A DNA stretch of 64,000 nucleotides from Flavobacterium daemonense (GCF_007341385.1 NZ_VJYD01000007.1:124001-188000), one strand, 5' to 3'; positions 40,101-48,597 are shown, counted from the stretch's first letter. The notes: a model not told the origin generated them from the letters alone. Made by a program: numbers and translations.

Positions 40101-40350
40101 TGTTTACGATGCTGGATTTATAAAATTAAGAGAGGTAGCTTTAACTTATAACTTGCCATCAAGTATATTAGGAAAATCAATTAAAGGAGGTTCATTTAGC
40201 GTAATTGGAAACAATTTATGGATCATTGACAAAAGCCTACCTTACTCAGATCCAGAAGCTGGTTTGTCTTCAGGAAACACTCAAGGATGGCAATCTGGAC
40301 CAATGCCGACTGCAAGAAATATTTCTTTTAACGTCAAATTAAATTTCTAA
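37102..40350 (+). CDS. SusC/RagA-type TonB-dependent outer membrane transporter
   Basis: The 1082-residue protein has a signal peptide ending near FAQ at residue 22-24. A carboxypeptidase-regulatory-like domain follows (about 26-105, PLPGVSVLVKGTKSGTQTDF), then the TonB plug (about 110-235, with FVVDGVPI and ALYGSRAQNGAIIITTKKGK), then a large beta-barrel ending in an aromatic residue (FNVKLNF). It is the barrel of a SusCD pair with the SusD gene six bases downstream. No glycoside hydrolase, protease or regulator is nearby, and the neighbours are translation genes, so the cargo is not shown. Well-ordered codon use suggests high expression. Confidence 0.93.
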   Translation: MKLKFNGFLVLLLVLMAQLTFAQERAVTGTVSDNAGMPLPGVSVLVKGTKSGTQTDFDGKYTIKASSSQVLVFSYIGMKTQEVTASSTSLNVKLAAAAQELEGVVVTTALGIKREKKSLGYSAQQVTGDQVSTVPTGNFVNNLSGKVAGLSVTQGTNFAGSTNVVLRGYKSLLGDNQALFVVDGVPILNSNVNSLDQKSGRGGYDYGNAASDINPNNIADINVLKGAAATALYGSRAQNGAIIITTKKGKLRNEMSVEISSSYTMSTMDKKTFPKYQTQYGEGYVGESSWGDYNGQKMASTGDDASYGPKYTGELVWQYDAFTPGSPNFGKQTPWQMAKNGPSTFFQTGTSTVNNIARSGGTDKATYRLTYSNTNSGDILPNALLSKNNFNATSTYKFNDKLSSTFNATYVSQNTRNRNTTGYGGNQIAGFRQWWPTNVDLQEQKDLYFKSRQNYTWNINGPDDLTPAFWDNPYFQRYENYNNDSRKRFAANASITYDVNKNISLMGRMGTDGFNMTTESRIAVGSYPNAIGSNPNLLNQPPQFSGYALDLYDFSEQNYDFLATYKKDLTEDLNLNFILGTNYNVQNNFSEQQTTSGGLYIPGLYTISNSKSAPTLPRTVKTRKEVLGLFAQATLGYKGTYYLEGSVRRDQSSALPADNNAYWYSAISGSVVFSNWLKDVEWINFGKFRAAYAQVGSDTQANVLLNTYNAQTPFGTPSYAYNTTAKNANLKPQQLDNVELGVNMQFLNNRLGFDVAWFQNKAYDQILPLPVSTATGSSFNNLNAGTLTTKGFEVTLNLTPVKTENFAWDISVNWSNPNTQVTELAPGIENIQINTLQGGVSINAPLHKDYGSIWGTTYVRDASGNKVIGSNGAYLVSTTTDNNLGTYQAKWIGGINNKFAYKNISLSFLIDMKKGGSVFSLDQYYGYGTGIYENSVGNNDLGNPIRNTIANGGGVILDGVKANPAYTPGGTQPQYIKNDIRLRRDQSSQVLNTDPPAAEYVYDAGFIKLREVALTYNLPSSILGKSIKGGSFSVIGNNLWIIDKSLPYSDPEAGLSSGNTQGWQSGPMPTARNISFNVKLNF

Positions 40351-40356
40351 AAAAAA

Positions 40357-41802
40357 ATGAAAAAGATAATAGCAATACTAACAATTGGTTTGTCAATGAC
40401 AGCCTGTGTTAGTGACGATATAAACACAGATCCAAACAGTGCGTACACAACCGTACCTGGATCGCTTGTAAATTATGCTCAAAAAGAGTTAAGTGATTAT
40501 GTAAATACTCCTAACGTAAATGAGAATAATTTCAGATTAACGATGCAATATTGGCAAGAAACAATCTATGTTAATGAAAGTAACTACGACTTTACAAACC
40601 GTAACGTTTCAAACCAAATCTATAGAGATAATTACGTAAACGTATTGAATAATTTAGGTAAAGCTAAAGAAATCATCAATGCATATGTACCTACCATTAC
40701 TGAAGCTCCAGGATGGGAACTTAACAAAAAAAATCAGCTAGCAATGATCGACATCATGCAAGTGTACACGTATCAAATTTTAGTAGATACTTTTGGAAAT
40801 ATTCCTTACACACAAGCTGCAGATCTTAACAAATACCCATTGCCTGCTTACGATGATGCAGCTACAATCTATCAAGATTTAATTGCAAGAATCAATAAAG
40901 ATCTTGCTAACTTAGACGTCAATGCTGTAGGTTTCGGTAGCTTTGATGAAGGAGAGAATATTTATGACGGAGATATTGCAAAATGGATCACATTTGCTAA
41001 CTCTTTAAAATTGAAACTTGGAATTGCAATTGCAGACGCAAACCCTACATTAGCACAAACTACAGCGCAAGCTGCCATCGCTGCTGGTGTAATGAAATCT
41101 TCTGATGACAACGCTCAATTCAATTATAGAAGTGAATCACCAAACTTCAACCCATTATACGAAAACTTGTCTACTAGAAATGACTTCATTGCTGGAAAAA
41201 CACTAGTTGACTACATGAATGCGTCTTCTGATCCAAGAATTAGTAAATATTACAAATTAGCGGCTGATGGTTCAGGTGTATACAAAGGTCAAATAATTGG
41301 TTCACCAGGAAGTTACCGTGTTTTTTCTCGTATAGCAAATTTCGCTTATACTGAAACTACTCCAGGTGTTTTATTAAACTACACTGAAGTTGCATTCTAC
41401 ATTGCTGAGGCAAATGCTCGTTGGACTCCAGGATCAGCTGCTGCAGCTTATGATACTGCGGTTACTACTTCTATTACAGAATGGGGCGGTACAGATGCAC
41501 AAGCTGCCGCTTACCTAGCTGCTCATCCATATGACGCTGCAAACTGGAAAAAATCTATTGGAGAACAAGCTTGGGTTGCTATGTACAATCAAGCTTTAAC
41601 TTCTTGGAATTTCTGGAGAAGATTAGACTACCCAGTTTTATTGGCACCTGCTACAGCGATTACTAACGCTGGTGGAAAAGTTCCTGTAAGAATGACTTAC
41701 CCTGTTCTTGAACAACAAGTAAACAGCACAAACTGGAAAGCTGCTTCAACAGCAATCGGTGGAGACTTATTGACTACAAAACTTTTCTGGGATAAATTCT
41801 AA
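40357..41802 (+). CDS. SusD/RagB-like surface lipoprotein
   Basis: The 481-residue protein has a lipobox (LSMTAC) with lipidation at Cys17. TPR-like helices and the segments MQVYTYQILVDTFGNIPYTQA and WVAMYNQALTSWNFWRRLDYP are typical of the SusD-like family. SusD proteins form a lid over the SusC barrel and bind the substrate outside the cell. It lies six bases after the SusC gene and is followed by a terminator, so the pair forms a two-gene unit. The ligand is unknown. Confidence 0.92.
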   Translation: MKKIIAILTIGLSMTACVSDDINTDPNSAYTTVPGSLVNYAQKELSDYVNTPNVNENNFRLTMQYWQETIYVNESNYDFTNRNVSNQIYRDNYVNVLNNLGKAKEIINAYVPTITEAPGWELNKKNQLAMIDIMQVYTYQILVDTFGNIPYTQAADLNKYPLPAYDDAATIYQDLIARINKDLANLDVNAVGFGSFDEGENIYDGDIAKWITFANSLKLKLGIAIADANPTLAQTTAQAAIAAGVMKSSDDNAQFNYRSESPNFNPLYENLSTRNDFIAGKTLVDYMNASSDPRISKYYKLAADGSGVYKGQIIGSPGSYRVFSRIANFAYTETTPGVLLNYTEVAFYIAEANARWTPGSAAAAYDTAVTTSITEWGGTDAQAAAYLAAHPYDAANWKKSIGEQAWVAMYNQALTSWNFWRRLDYPVLLAPATAITNAGGKVPVRMTYPVLEQQVNSTNWKAASTAIGGDLLTTKLFWDKF

Positions 41803-41826
41803 TTTTATACCGAAAAACTTAATAGT

Positions 41827-41862
41827 AAAACCACTCTGTTCATTCAGAGTGGTTTTTTTTTT
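41827..41862 (+). terminator. Terminator of the SusCD unit
   Basis: Perfect 12-bp stem (41827-41838 with 41845-41856), six-base loop, followed by ten or more T on the plus strand. Confidence 0.92.
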
Positions 41863-41878
41863 ATATAAACAATATACC

Positions 41879-41886
41879 TATATTTG
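41879..41886 (+). promoter_or_regulatory. -7 box of rlmB
   Basis: TATATTTG followed by C, only four bases before the rlmB ATG. Transcription would start at about the start codon. Confidence 0.6.
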
Positions 41887-41890
41887 CATC

Positions 41891-42625
41891 ATGGAAAAAG
41901 AACATCAAATATTTGGAATTAGAGCCATTATAGAAGCAATTCAGGCAGGAAAGGAAGTTGACAAGGTATTTATACAAAAAGAAATTTCTGGAGAATTAAT
42001 GAAAGATTTAATGAAAGTGATGAAACGCGCCAACATTAATTTCTCATATGTACCGGTTGAAAAGTTAAATCGTCTTACTCCAAATAATCACCAAGGTGCT
42101 GTTGCGACAATATCGCCTATTGGATTTATCGAACTAGAACACTTAGTTGAATCAACAATTGAATCGGGCTCAAAACCATTGTTTCTAATCTTAGACCAGA
42201 TTTCTGACGCACGTAATTTTGGTGCTATCATCAGAACCGCTGAATGTACTGGGGTAAACGGAATCATTATTCAAAAAGCTGGATCAGCTCCAGTAAACGG
42301 TGACACGGTAAAAACATCTGCAGGTGCGGTTTTCAACGTTCCTATTTGCAAAGTTGAGCACATTAAAGATGCTATATTTTATTTACAAGGTTCTGGAATC
42401 AAAACGGTTGCTGCAACTGAAAAAACGGATCAAAATATCTATGATATAACATTAAACGAACCTATCGCCATTATAATGGGCTCTGAAGATAGAGGAATCA
42501 ATCCTTCTGTTTTAAAAATTGTTGACGAGAAAGCTAAACTTCCAATGTTTGGTTCTATAGGATCTTTAAATGTTTCTGTGGCTTGTGGAGCTTTTTTATA
42601 CGAAACTGTTCGCCAAAGAGGATAA
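41891..42625 (+). CDS. rlmB: 23S rRNA (guanosine-2'-O-)-methyltransferase RlmB
   Basis: The 244-residue SpoU/TrmH-family enzyme has an N-terminal substrate-binding domain (GIRAIIEAIQAGKEVDKVF) and a knotted SAM domain with motif 1 DQISDARNFGAIIRTAECTG, motif 2 IIMGSEDRGI and motif 3 GSLNVSVACGAFLYE. It methylates 23S rRNA, probably G2251. The frame is open from 41849, but that would start inside the SusD terminator. The ATG at 41891 follows a -7 box and matches family starts. The closely related TrmH tRNA enzyme is a less likely alternative. Confidence 0.9.
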   Translation: MEKEHQIFGIRAIIEAIQAGKEVDKVFIQKEISGELMKDLMKVMKRANINFSYVPVEKLNRLTPNNHQGAVATISPIGFIELEHLVESTIESGSKPLFLILDQISDARNFGAIIRTAECTGVNGIIIQKAGSAPVNGDTVKTSAGAVFNVPICKVEHIKDAIFYLQGSGIKTVAATEKTDQNIYDITLNEPIAIIMGSEDRGINPSVLKIVDEKAKLPMFGSIGSLNVSVACGAFLYETVRQRG

Positions 42626-42664
42626 AAAATTGAGAATTAAGATGACTCATAAATAACAAAATGA

Positions 42665-43468
42665 ATGTCTTCAAAAAATGCTCATCAAAACATATCTAAA
42701 AGGAATTATTTAATACTTGTAATTTTTTTAATTACAAGTATTTTTTATGGACAAAACACCACTTACAATCAGTTTTGGAGCGAATATCAATTCAACAAAA
42801 CTCTTAATGAAAAATGGTCTGTTGAATTAAATCTTGGAGCTGCCTATAGCGGCACAGAATCTTCTCCTAATATTTTTCAAGAAAATACTCAACGTTCAAT
42901 AAGAGGTTGGGGACATTATTACCTGACACCACGTTGGAAACTTTCTTCATTTTTAGCGTACAATCATAATAAAGATGTTCCAGAGATTGGTCAGTTTGAA
43001 TCACCAGAATGGAGATTTGCATTGCAGGGAATTTATTATTTTCACAAAACAGGCTACACTTTAAGCACTCGAATGAGACTTGAATTGAGACACATGCGAG
43101 ACCAAGATGGAAATTATGACAATGTAATTCGTTATCGTCAGCAAATAAAATATCTAAAACCGCTTAACAGTAAAATTTTGAGAGAAGGTGTTGTTTATGC
43201 AATTGCTTCAGACGAACTTTATTTCAAAACTGGATCAAAAGTAACCGGAGAAAGTTTTTTTGACCGAAATAGATTTAATATCGGAGCAGGATATTTATTT
43301 ACTGATGACATTCAGGTTGAACTAACTTATGCTAATGAATATCTCCCAAGAAATAAGGGAAATCAAACCGTAAATGCCGCATCATTGACATTAACTTTCA
43401 ACAATCTTTTTAAGACCCTGGATAAAAAGTTATTTCACAAAAATGAACCAATACCTGAAGACCAATAA
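42665..43468 (+). CDS. DUF2490 outer membrane protein
   Basis: The 267-residue exported protein has a hydrophobic signal segment (about 15-29, ending FYGQ) and a predicted beta-barrel of alternating strands. QFWSEYQFNKTLNEKWSVEL at the start of the mature part is characteristic of DUF2490, a Bacteroidota family of unknown function. It lies 39 bases after rlmB. Its stop codon directly abuts the stop of the convergent gene at 43469, with no room for a terminator. Confidence 0.8.
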   Translation: MSSKNAHQNISKRNYLILVIFLITSIFYGQNTTYNQFWSEYQFNKTLNEKWSVELNLGAAYSGTESSPNIFQENTQRSIRGWGHYYLTPRWKLSSFLAYNHNKDVPEIGQFESPEWRFALQGIYYFHKTGYTLSTRMRLELRHMRDQDGNYDNVIRYRQQIKYLKPLNSKILREGVVYAIASDELYFKTGSKVTGESFFDRNRFNIGAGYLFTDDIQVELTYANEYLPRNKGNQTVNAASLTLTFNNLFKTLDKKLFHKNEPIPEDQ

Positions 43469-43975
43469 CTACTTTTCATCTTCTTTTAAAAAACAGGCAA
43501 GCTGTCTTATAATGGCTCGTTTGTGCAATTTAAAAGTATAATCACGAACAAAATCGGTTCCTTTCATGCTAATTTCAGCAACCACGGCTTCAAATTTAGA
43601 GAACGAATCCAGATCTTTATCATCAATCAGATATAAAACCTGCATTATTGAGTCATTTTTGATATACTGGGTGTCATAATGTTTCAAAGTATACATTTTA
43701 TTATCTGCCAAATGCATTACCAAATCGTCCTTGATTTTTTTCCCTTCTTTTTTTGGCGGAAATGGTGTTGGCTGCAATGCAATAAAATAATGCTCTTTAT
43801 CCGTCACTATATTAATTTTTAAAGATTTTGATTTTGTTGTATAAAATACTTCCGGATCAAAATAATACACCATTGAACCATCGGCCAATATTCTATTTTT
43901 AATATCACATTGCGCTATTGCTTTGGCATTTACCAAAAGAAACAAAACGACAAAAACAAATCCAATCTTCTTCAT
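43469..43975 (-). CDS. Secreted protein of unknown function
   Basis: I do not recognise this 168-residue protein. It has a signal peptide (to about residue 22, AIAQ), two Cys residues in the mature part (Cys23 and Cys161) and no obvious membrane segments or repeats. Mixed alpha/beta content with hydrophobic strands (LKINIVTDKEHYFIALQP) suggests a small periplasmic domain. A consensus -7 box precedes it, so expression is likely. Confidence 0.7.
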   Translation of the reverse strand: MKKIGFVFVVLFLLVNAKAIAQCDIKNRILADGSMVYYFDPEVFYTTKSKSLKINIVTDKEHYFIALQPTPFPPKKEGKKIKDDLVMHLADNKMYTLKHYDTQYIKNDSIMQVLYLIDDKDLDSFSKFEAVVAEISMKGTDFVRDYTFKLHKRAIIRQLACFLKEDEK

Positions 43976-44006
43976 AACTAGTTAAATAAAATTAGAGTAT
44001 TCAAAA

Positions 44007-44014
44007 CAAAAGTA
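44007..44014 (-). promoter_or_regulatory. -7 box before the 43469-43975 gene
   Basis: The minus strand reads TACTTTTG, 31 bases before the ATG; no clear -33 box. Confidence 0.45.
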
Positions 44015-44045
44015 CCGTTTTTTTAATCTCGAAATAAACTTGCTC

Positions 44046-44804
44046 TTATTTATCTTCTGATTCTGTTTTAGTTACTGTATAATATACTGGAAAATCAGAA
44101 CTAAAATAAGAGACAATTCCCTCCTCTTCTTCCGGAATTGGAGTGTTTACAAAATTTCCGTTTTCATCAAAATGCTTCATAAAAGGATCTTCATCTGGAT
44201 TGAAATCTGGACGTTGCCAATCATAAACAATTGGCTTTGTATACTCTGGGGTTCGATAAAATAACGACAAAACAAAACCTGTAATGAATCCAGCCAAATG
44301 CCCTTCCCAAGAAATCGTCGCATCAACATCTGGAAAAACATACCAAATCATACCACCATATAATAAAATCACAGAAAGTGAAAGCGCAACTAAACGATAA
44401 TAGCCTGTTTGAATCCCTTTAAAGAAAATAAAACTCACTAAAACATAAATCAATCCGCTTGCGCCAATGTGATAATTCTCTCGGCCAATAATCCAGGTAA
44501 TCAAACCAGAAAATAAAATTCCGTAACCAATTACAGGAATTGTTTGTTTAGGATAAAAAAACTGCAATGCTGCAAGCAAAACTAAAAGCGGAATCGAATT
44601 ATTATAAAGATGCTCAAGATTTTCATGAATAAAAGGACTGAATAAAACACCCTGCAAACCAGAAAAATCTCTTGGATAAATTCCGTTTTGGTAAAAGTCG
44701 AAATCGAAGCGAATCTGAAACCAATAAATAATCCATAAAAAAAGGACAAAAAAAACAGGAAGTCCAACTACTGCAGTAGAAAATTTAAAATCTTTATCGT
44801 TCAT
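44046..44804 (-). CDS. Rhomboid-family intramembrane serine protease
   Basis: The 252-residue membrane protein has six or seven hydrophobic segments. It contains the rhomboid features HLYNNS (the HxxxN oxyanion motif), the catalytic Ser in HIGASG and the catalytic His in WEGHLAGFITG. The last 50 residues form a soluble acidic tail. It should cleave membrane protein substrates within the bilayer; substrates are unknown. It is divergent from rarA across a 170-base gap. Confidence 0.88.
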   Translation of the reverse strand: MNDKDFKFSTAVVGLPVFFVLFLWIIYWFQIRFDFDFYQNGIYPRDFSGLQGVLFSPFIHENLEHLYNNSIPLLVLLAALQFFYPKQTIPVIGYGILFSGLITWIIGRENYHIGASGLIYVLVSFIFFKGIQTGYYRLVALSLSVILLYGGMIWYVFPDVDATISWEGHLAGFITGFVLSLFYRTPEYTKPIVYDWQRPDFNPDEDPFMKHFDENGNFVNTPIPEEEEGIVSYFSSDFPVYYTVTKTESEDK

Positions 44805-44846
44805 GTTTTAAAAAATCAATTCAATTATTGGCATCAAAAAACTGTC

Positions 44847-44854
44847 CAAATCTA
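44847..44854 (-). promoter_or_regulatory. -7 box of the rhomboid gene
   Basis: The minus strand reads TAGATTTG, 42 bases before the ATG, in the divergent spacer with rarA. Confidence 0.45.
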
Positions 44855-44974
44855 ATTTACTGATAATTTGTCATATTATAAAACATGTCTCAGATTGTAA
44901 CAATCCTTACTTGAATCATTTGTTTTAACTTTTAAGAGACAAAATCTAAAACTAAAAAATAGTAATTTTACAAA

Positions 44975-46252
44975 ATGGAAGCACCTTTAGCCGAGCGTAT
45001 TCGCCCACAAAAATTAGAAGATTATGTAAGTCAGAGTCATTTAGTTGGCCCTAACGGATCTTTGACACAACAAATTTCAAAAGGAATTATTCCTTCTTTA
45101 ATTTTTTGGGGACCACCGGGAACAGGAAAAACGACTCTGGCACAAATTATCGCACAAGAATCAAAACGTCCATTTTACGTTTTAAGCGCCATAAATTCTG
45201 GTGTAAAAGACATTAGAGATGTTATCGACAAAGCAAAACAAAGCGGTGGCTTATTTACTGCCAAAAACCCTATTTTGTTTATCGATGAGATTCATCGTTT
45301 CAGCAAATCACAACAAGACTCGCTTTTAGCCGCCGTTGAAAAAGGATGGATAACACTTATTGGCGCTACTACAGAAAATCCAAGTTTTGAAGTTATTCCC
45401 GCATTATTATCCCGCTGTCAGGTTTATATCTTAAATGCATTTAACAAAGATGATTTAGAAGCCTTATTGCATCGCGCAATGAAAACTGACGTTTATCTAG
45501 CATCAAAAAAAATAATTTTAAAGGGAACGGAAGCCTTACTCCGACTTTCTGGCGGAGATGGCAGAAAATTGCTGAATATTTTCGAACTTGTAATTAACGC
45601 TTCTGCAGGCGACGAAATTACAATTACAAATGATTGCGTTCTTGAATTAGTACAGCAAAATACCGTTTTGTATGACAAAACCGGTGAACAGCATTACGAT
45701 ATTATTTCAGCTTTTATAAAATCAATTCGAGGAAGCGATCCAAATGGAGCGGTTTACTGGCTGGCTAGAATGATTGAAGGCGGTGAAGATGTAAAATTTA
45801 TTGCCAGAAGAATGCTTATTTTATCCAGCGAAGATATCGGAAATGCAAATCCAACGGCATTTATAATGGCAAATAATACTTTTCAGGCGGTAACGACTAT
45901 TGGTTATCCTGAAAGCCGAATTATTTTGAGCCAATGCGCTATTTATTTGGCGACTTCTCCAAAAAGCAATGCTTCGTATATGGCAATTGGAAATGCGCAG
46001 CAATTAGTAAAACAAACTGGAGATCTTCCAGTTCCAATTCATTTGCGAAATGCGCCGACTAAATTAATGAAAGAACTAGGATACGGCGACGATTATAAAT
46101 ATTCACATGATTATGCCAATAATTTTGCAGAACAGGAATTTTTACCCGATGCCATAAAAGAAACGGTTCTTTACAAACCGGGAAACAATTCTCGAGAGAA
46201 CAGCAACCGCGAATTTTTAAAGAACCGTTGGAAAGATAAATATGGTTATTAA
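44975..46252 (+). CDS. rarA: Replication-associated recombination protein A (AAA+ ATPase)
   Basis: The 425-residue RarA/MgsA/WRNIP1-family protein acts at stalled replication forks. Walker A is GPPGTGKT (46-53), Walker B FIDEIHRF (about 102-109), and sensor 1 [10 protein letters not shown] follows. The C-terminal tetramerisation domain ([20 protein letters not shown]) separates it from RuvB and clamp-loader proteins. Convergent with the 46268 gene, only 15 bases apart. Confidence 0.94.
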   Translation: MEAPLAERIRPQKLEDYVSQSHLVGPNGSLTQQISKGIIPSLIFWGPPGTGKTTLAQIIAQESKRPFYVLSAINSGVKDIRDVIDKAKQSGGLFTAKNPILFIDEIHRFSKSQQDSLLAAVEKGWITLIGATTENPSFEVIPALLSRCQVYILNAFNKDDLEALLHRAMKTDVYLASKKIILKGTEALLRLSGGDGRKLLNIFELVINASAGDEITITNDCVLELVQQNTVLYDKTGEQHYDIISAFIKSIRGSDPNGAVYWLARMIEGGEDVKFIARRMLILSSEDIGNANPTAFIMANNTFQAVTTIGYPESRIILSQCAIYLATSPKSNASYMAIGNAQQLVKQTGDLPVPIHLRNAPTKLMKELGYGDDYKYSHDYANNFAEQEFLPDAIKETVLYKPGNNSRENSNREFLKNRWKDKYGY

Positions 46253-46267
46253 AACCAGATTTTATAT

Positions 46268-47053
46268 TTAGAATTTAACTGAAACTTTTTCAGAAACTAA
46301 TTTATCATTTTGATAATATTCAAAAAACCATTGATTGTCTTTTGCATTTAAAGTCCCTTGAACACCATCTTTGATAGCGATGAATGAATCTGGACGTGAC
46401 GTTTTCAATAATTTCATTACCACTTTTGGTGTTTTGTCAATCAACTGGAATCCGTTGTCAGTTGGTTGTGCGTAAAGTAAATTTGGATCAGCCACATCAG
46501 CAACAGGAGTTGCATTTACAGTTTGCTGAACCGCTGGTGTTACCGCAGCAGCAACTGCAACCGGAGCAGCAGTAACCATACCTGCTCTAGGATTTGGCGC
46601 AATAGTTTTACCGCTATACTTATAATGTAGGTTGTTTACCGAGATAAAAGCCATATTTAAGCTTTCTCTATAAGCTATTTCATAATCTTTTTCTTTGCTT
46701 TTACCCACTTCTGAGGTATAAACTACTTTACCGTAGCAATCTTTTAATTCGATAAAAAGCTTAGTTACTAAAAACGCGTTATCTTTTTTTACATCAATAT
46801 ATAAAAGCTGACAACGATCTGCTAGTTCAGCAGGAAGCTCTTCATTTGCATAAAAAGCTTGAAAACCAGCTTTTGTCAAATTTCCTTTGCTGATTGTTGC
46901 CATTCTATATTGATTATCTGATTTTAAAAAATCATATTTCAACGGCACAATAACTGCTTTGTAATCATTAACAGACTGCCCAGATTGTGCAGATTGAGCA
47001 AATCCAATAATTGAAATAAAAAGTGCAGTCAGTAAAAATTTAATTCTCATCAT
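46268..47053 (-). CDS. Secreted protein of unknown function coupled to a YjjG-type gene
   Basis: The 261-residue protein has a signal peptide (about residues 1-19, IIGFAQ), a first domain (about 28-150) with alternating strands and helices, an Ala/Val/Pro-rich linker (about 158-195) and a short C-terminal domain with aromatic strands (NQWFFEYYQNDKLVSEKVSV). I do not recognise the family; it resembles conserved Flavobacteriaceae hypothetical proteins. Its ATG shares one base with the stop of the phosphatase gene upstream, so translation is coupled. A second ATG follows immediately, either of which may be used. Confidence 0.72.
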   Translation of the reverse strand: MMRIKFLLTALFISIIGFAQSAQSGQSVNDYKAVIVPLKYDFLKSDNQYRMATISKGNLTKAGFQAFYANEELPAELADRCQLLYIDVKKDNAFLVTKLFIELKDCYGKVVYTSEVGKSKEKDYEIAYRESLNMAFISVNNLHYKYSGKTIAPNPRAGMVTAAPVAVAAAVTPAVQQTVNATPVADVADPNLLYAQPTDNGFQLIDKTPKVVMKLLKTSRPDSFIAIKDGVQGTLNAKDNQWFFEYYQNDKLVSEKVSVKF

Positions 47054-47739
47054 TATAAATATTTTTTAAGTTCTAATAAATGGTTTATTTGTTTAATATT
47101 CTGAGGGACATCAATTTTTTTTTCATTAAAGAAAATAGCATCAAGACCCGCATTTAAAGCTCCGTTTACATCCGCATCTAAACAGTCTCCAATCATGATG
47201 CTTGTTTCTTTTGATGCTTTTGCCAAATTAACAGCATAATCAAAGATAATACTATTTGGTTTTTTTACACCCGCTAATTCAGAATTTGTAATGGTATTGA
47301 AATAACCCGAAAGCGATGCGTTTTTAATCTTTTTATCTTGAACATTCGCAAAACCATTTGTTATAATATGAAGTCTGTACTTTGGTTTCAAATATTCTAA
47401 AACCTCAACAGCACCATCAAAAAGATGATTATTATCTGTTAAAAACTCAATATAGTGATTGGCTATTTCGTTGATATTTTCATCTGAAATTTCATAATTC
47501 AAAGCATCAAATGAAAACTTTAATCTATTGTAACGAAGTTCTTGGTGCGTTATTTCGTCGTTTTGATATAACTTCCAGCAAGATTGATTGATAGGAATAT
47601 ATTTTTCAATAAAATCTTCCGTTTTTATTTCCGGAAATTTACTCTTAAAAATACGATCAAAAGCCATTTCTGAATTTTTGTCAAAATCCCAAAGCGTATG
47701 ATCTAAATCAAAAAAAACATCTGTAATTGTGGTATTCAT
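47053..47739 (-). CDS. yjjG: YjjG-family HAD nucleotidase
   Basis: The 228-residue HAD hydrolase has motif I FFDLDHTLWDFDKNS, motif II ITNGFANVQDKK and motif IV IMIGDCLDADVNGALNAGLD. The DHTLWDFDKNS form is typical of YjjG, a 5'-nucleotidase that removes non-canonical pyrimidine nucleotides. It lies three bases after radC and overlaps the next gene by one base, giving a three-gene unit. Confidence 0.88.
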   Translation of the reverse strand: MNTTITDVFFDLDHTLWDFDKNSEMAFDRIFKSKFPEIKTEDFIEKYIPINQSCWKLYQNDEITHQELRYNRLKFSFDALNYEISDENINEIANHYIEFLTDNNHLFDGAVEVLEYLKPKYRLHIITNGFANVQDKKIKNASLSGYFNTITNSELAGVKKPNSIIFDYAVNLAKASKETSIMIGDCLDADVNGALNAGLDAIFFNEKKIDVPQNIKQINHLLELKKYL

Positions 47740-47742
47740 AAT

Positions 47743-48432
47743 TTAAAAAATTCCTTCATCTACAAAACTATAATATTTTGTTTCAGTAATAATCAAATGA
47801 TCCAAAACTTTAACATCTAAACTTTCCCCAGCAAGCTTTATTCTTTTTGTAACCTGTTTATCCGCTTCGCTCGGAGACAAATTCCCCGAAGGATGGTTAT
47901 GACACAAAATCAAGCCAGTAGCTCCATTTTCGAGTGCCAGTTTAAAAACCAAGCGAACGTCAACAATCGTTCCTGTAATACCGCCTTTGCTCAACTGAGA
48001 CTTTGAAATCACTTTATTAGAATTATTCAGAAAAAGTACCCAAAATTCTTCATGAGCCAATTCGCCGATAATAGGGACCATTAATTCAAAAACTAATTTG
48101 CTCGAAGTAATTTTCATCAATTCGACTGTATCTTCTGCCCGGCGCCGGCGCCCTAGTTCCATTGCGGCAATAATTGTAATCGCTTTCGCCTCCCCTATTC
48201 CTTTAAAATTCATTAATTGAGATAAGGACATTTTACCTAAGGCGTTCAAATTTTCTGCATTTTTCAGAATTCTTTTACTCAAATCAACCGCCGATTCATT
48301 TCGACTCCCTGAACCAATCAAAATTGCGATCAACTCAGCATCGCTCAAAGCACTTTTCCCCTTAAGCATTAATTTTTCGCGTGGCCTATCGTCTTCCGAC
48401 CAATTTGTAATTGGGAAATGAGTTTCTTCCAT
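47743..48432 (-). CDS. radC: RadC family JAB-domain protein
   Basis: The 229-residue protein has an N-terminal helix-hairpin-helix region (DDRPREKLMLKGKSALSDAE, LMNFKGIGEAKA) and a C-terminal JAMM metalloprotease-like domain with LILCHNHPSGNLSPSEADK. It was named for DNA repair, but that role has been disputed; the JAB fold suggests a metal-dependent hydrolase. It is first in a tight unit with yjjG. A TATATTCG box (48457-48464), one base off consensus, lies 24 bases upstream. Confidence 0.9.
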   Translation of the reverse strand: MEETHFPITNWSEDDRPREKLMLKGKSALSDAELIAILIGSGSRNESAVDLSKRILKNAENLNALGKMSLSQLMNFKGIGEAKAITIIAAMELGRRRRAEDTVELMKITSSKLVFELMVPIIGELAHEEFWVLFLNNSNKVISKSQLSKGGITGTIVDVRLVFKLALENGATGLILCHNHPSGNLSPSEADKQVTKRIKLAGESLDVKVLDHLIITETKYYSFVDEGIF

Positions 48433-48505
48433 AAATTAAATGATTTTTCTAAGAAGCGAATATATTAAAAAGAAAGAAAAATCATTCAAAAAAATAAACA
48501 ATTAC

Positions 48506-48594
48506 AAAATGTGCCAATTAGACAATTTGATAATTAAAAAAAAATGTGCCAACTGCAACGCAATTGACACATTATCTAATTATCTCATTGACTA
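48506..48594. repeat. AATGTGCCAATT-type intergenic repeat cluster
   Basis: AAAATGTGCCAA occurs twice directly (48506-48517 and 48541-48552), and an inverted copy TTGACACATT lies at 48564-48573, forming a 10-bp stem with one G-T pair and an 11-base loop. The surrounding ATTAGA/TCTAAT words are also inverted. It fills the gap between mpl and radC. Confidence 0.6.
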
Positions 48595-48597
48595 ATT

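Noticed and set aside
41849..41890. N-terminal extension of RlmB
   Set aside because: It overlaps the SusD terminator and precedes the rlmB -7 box.
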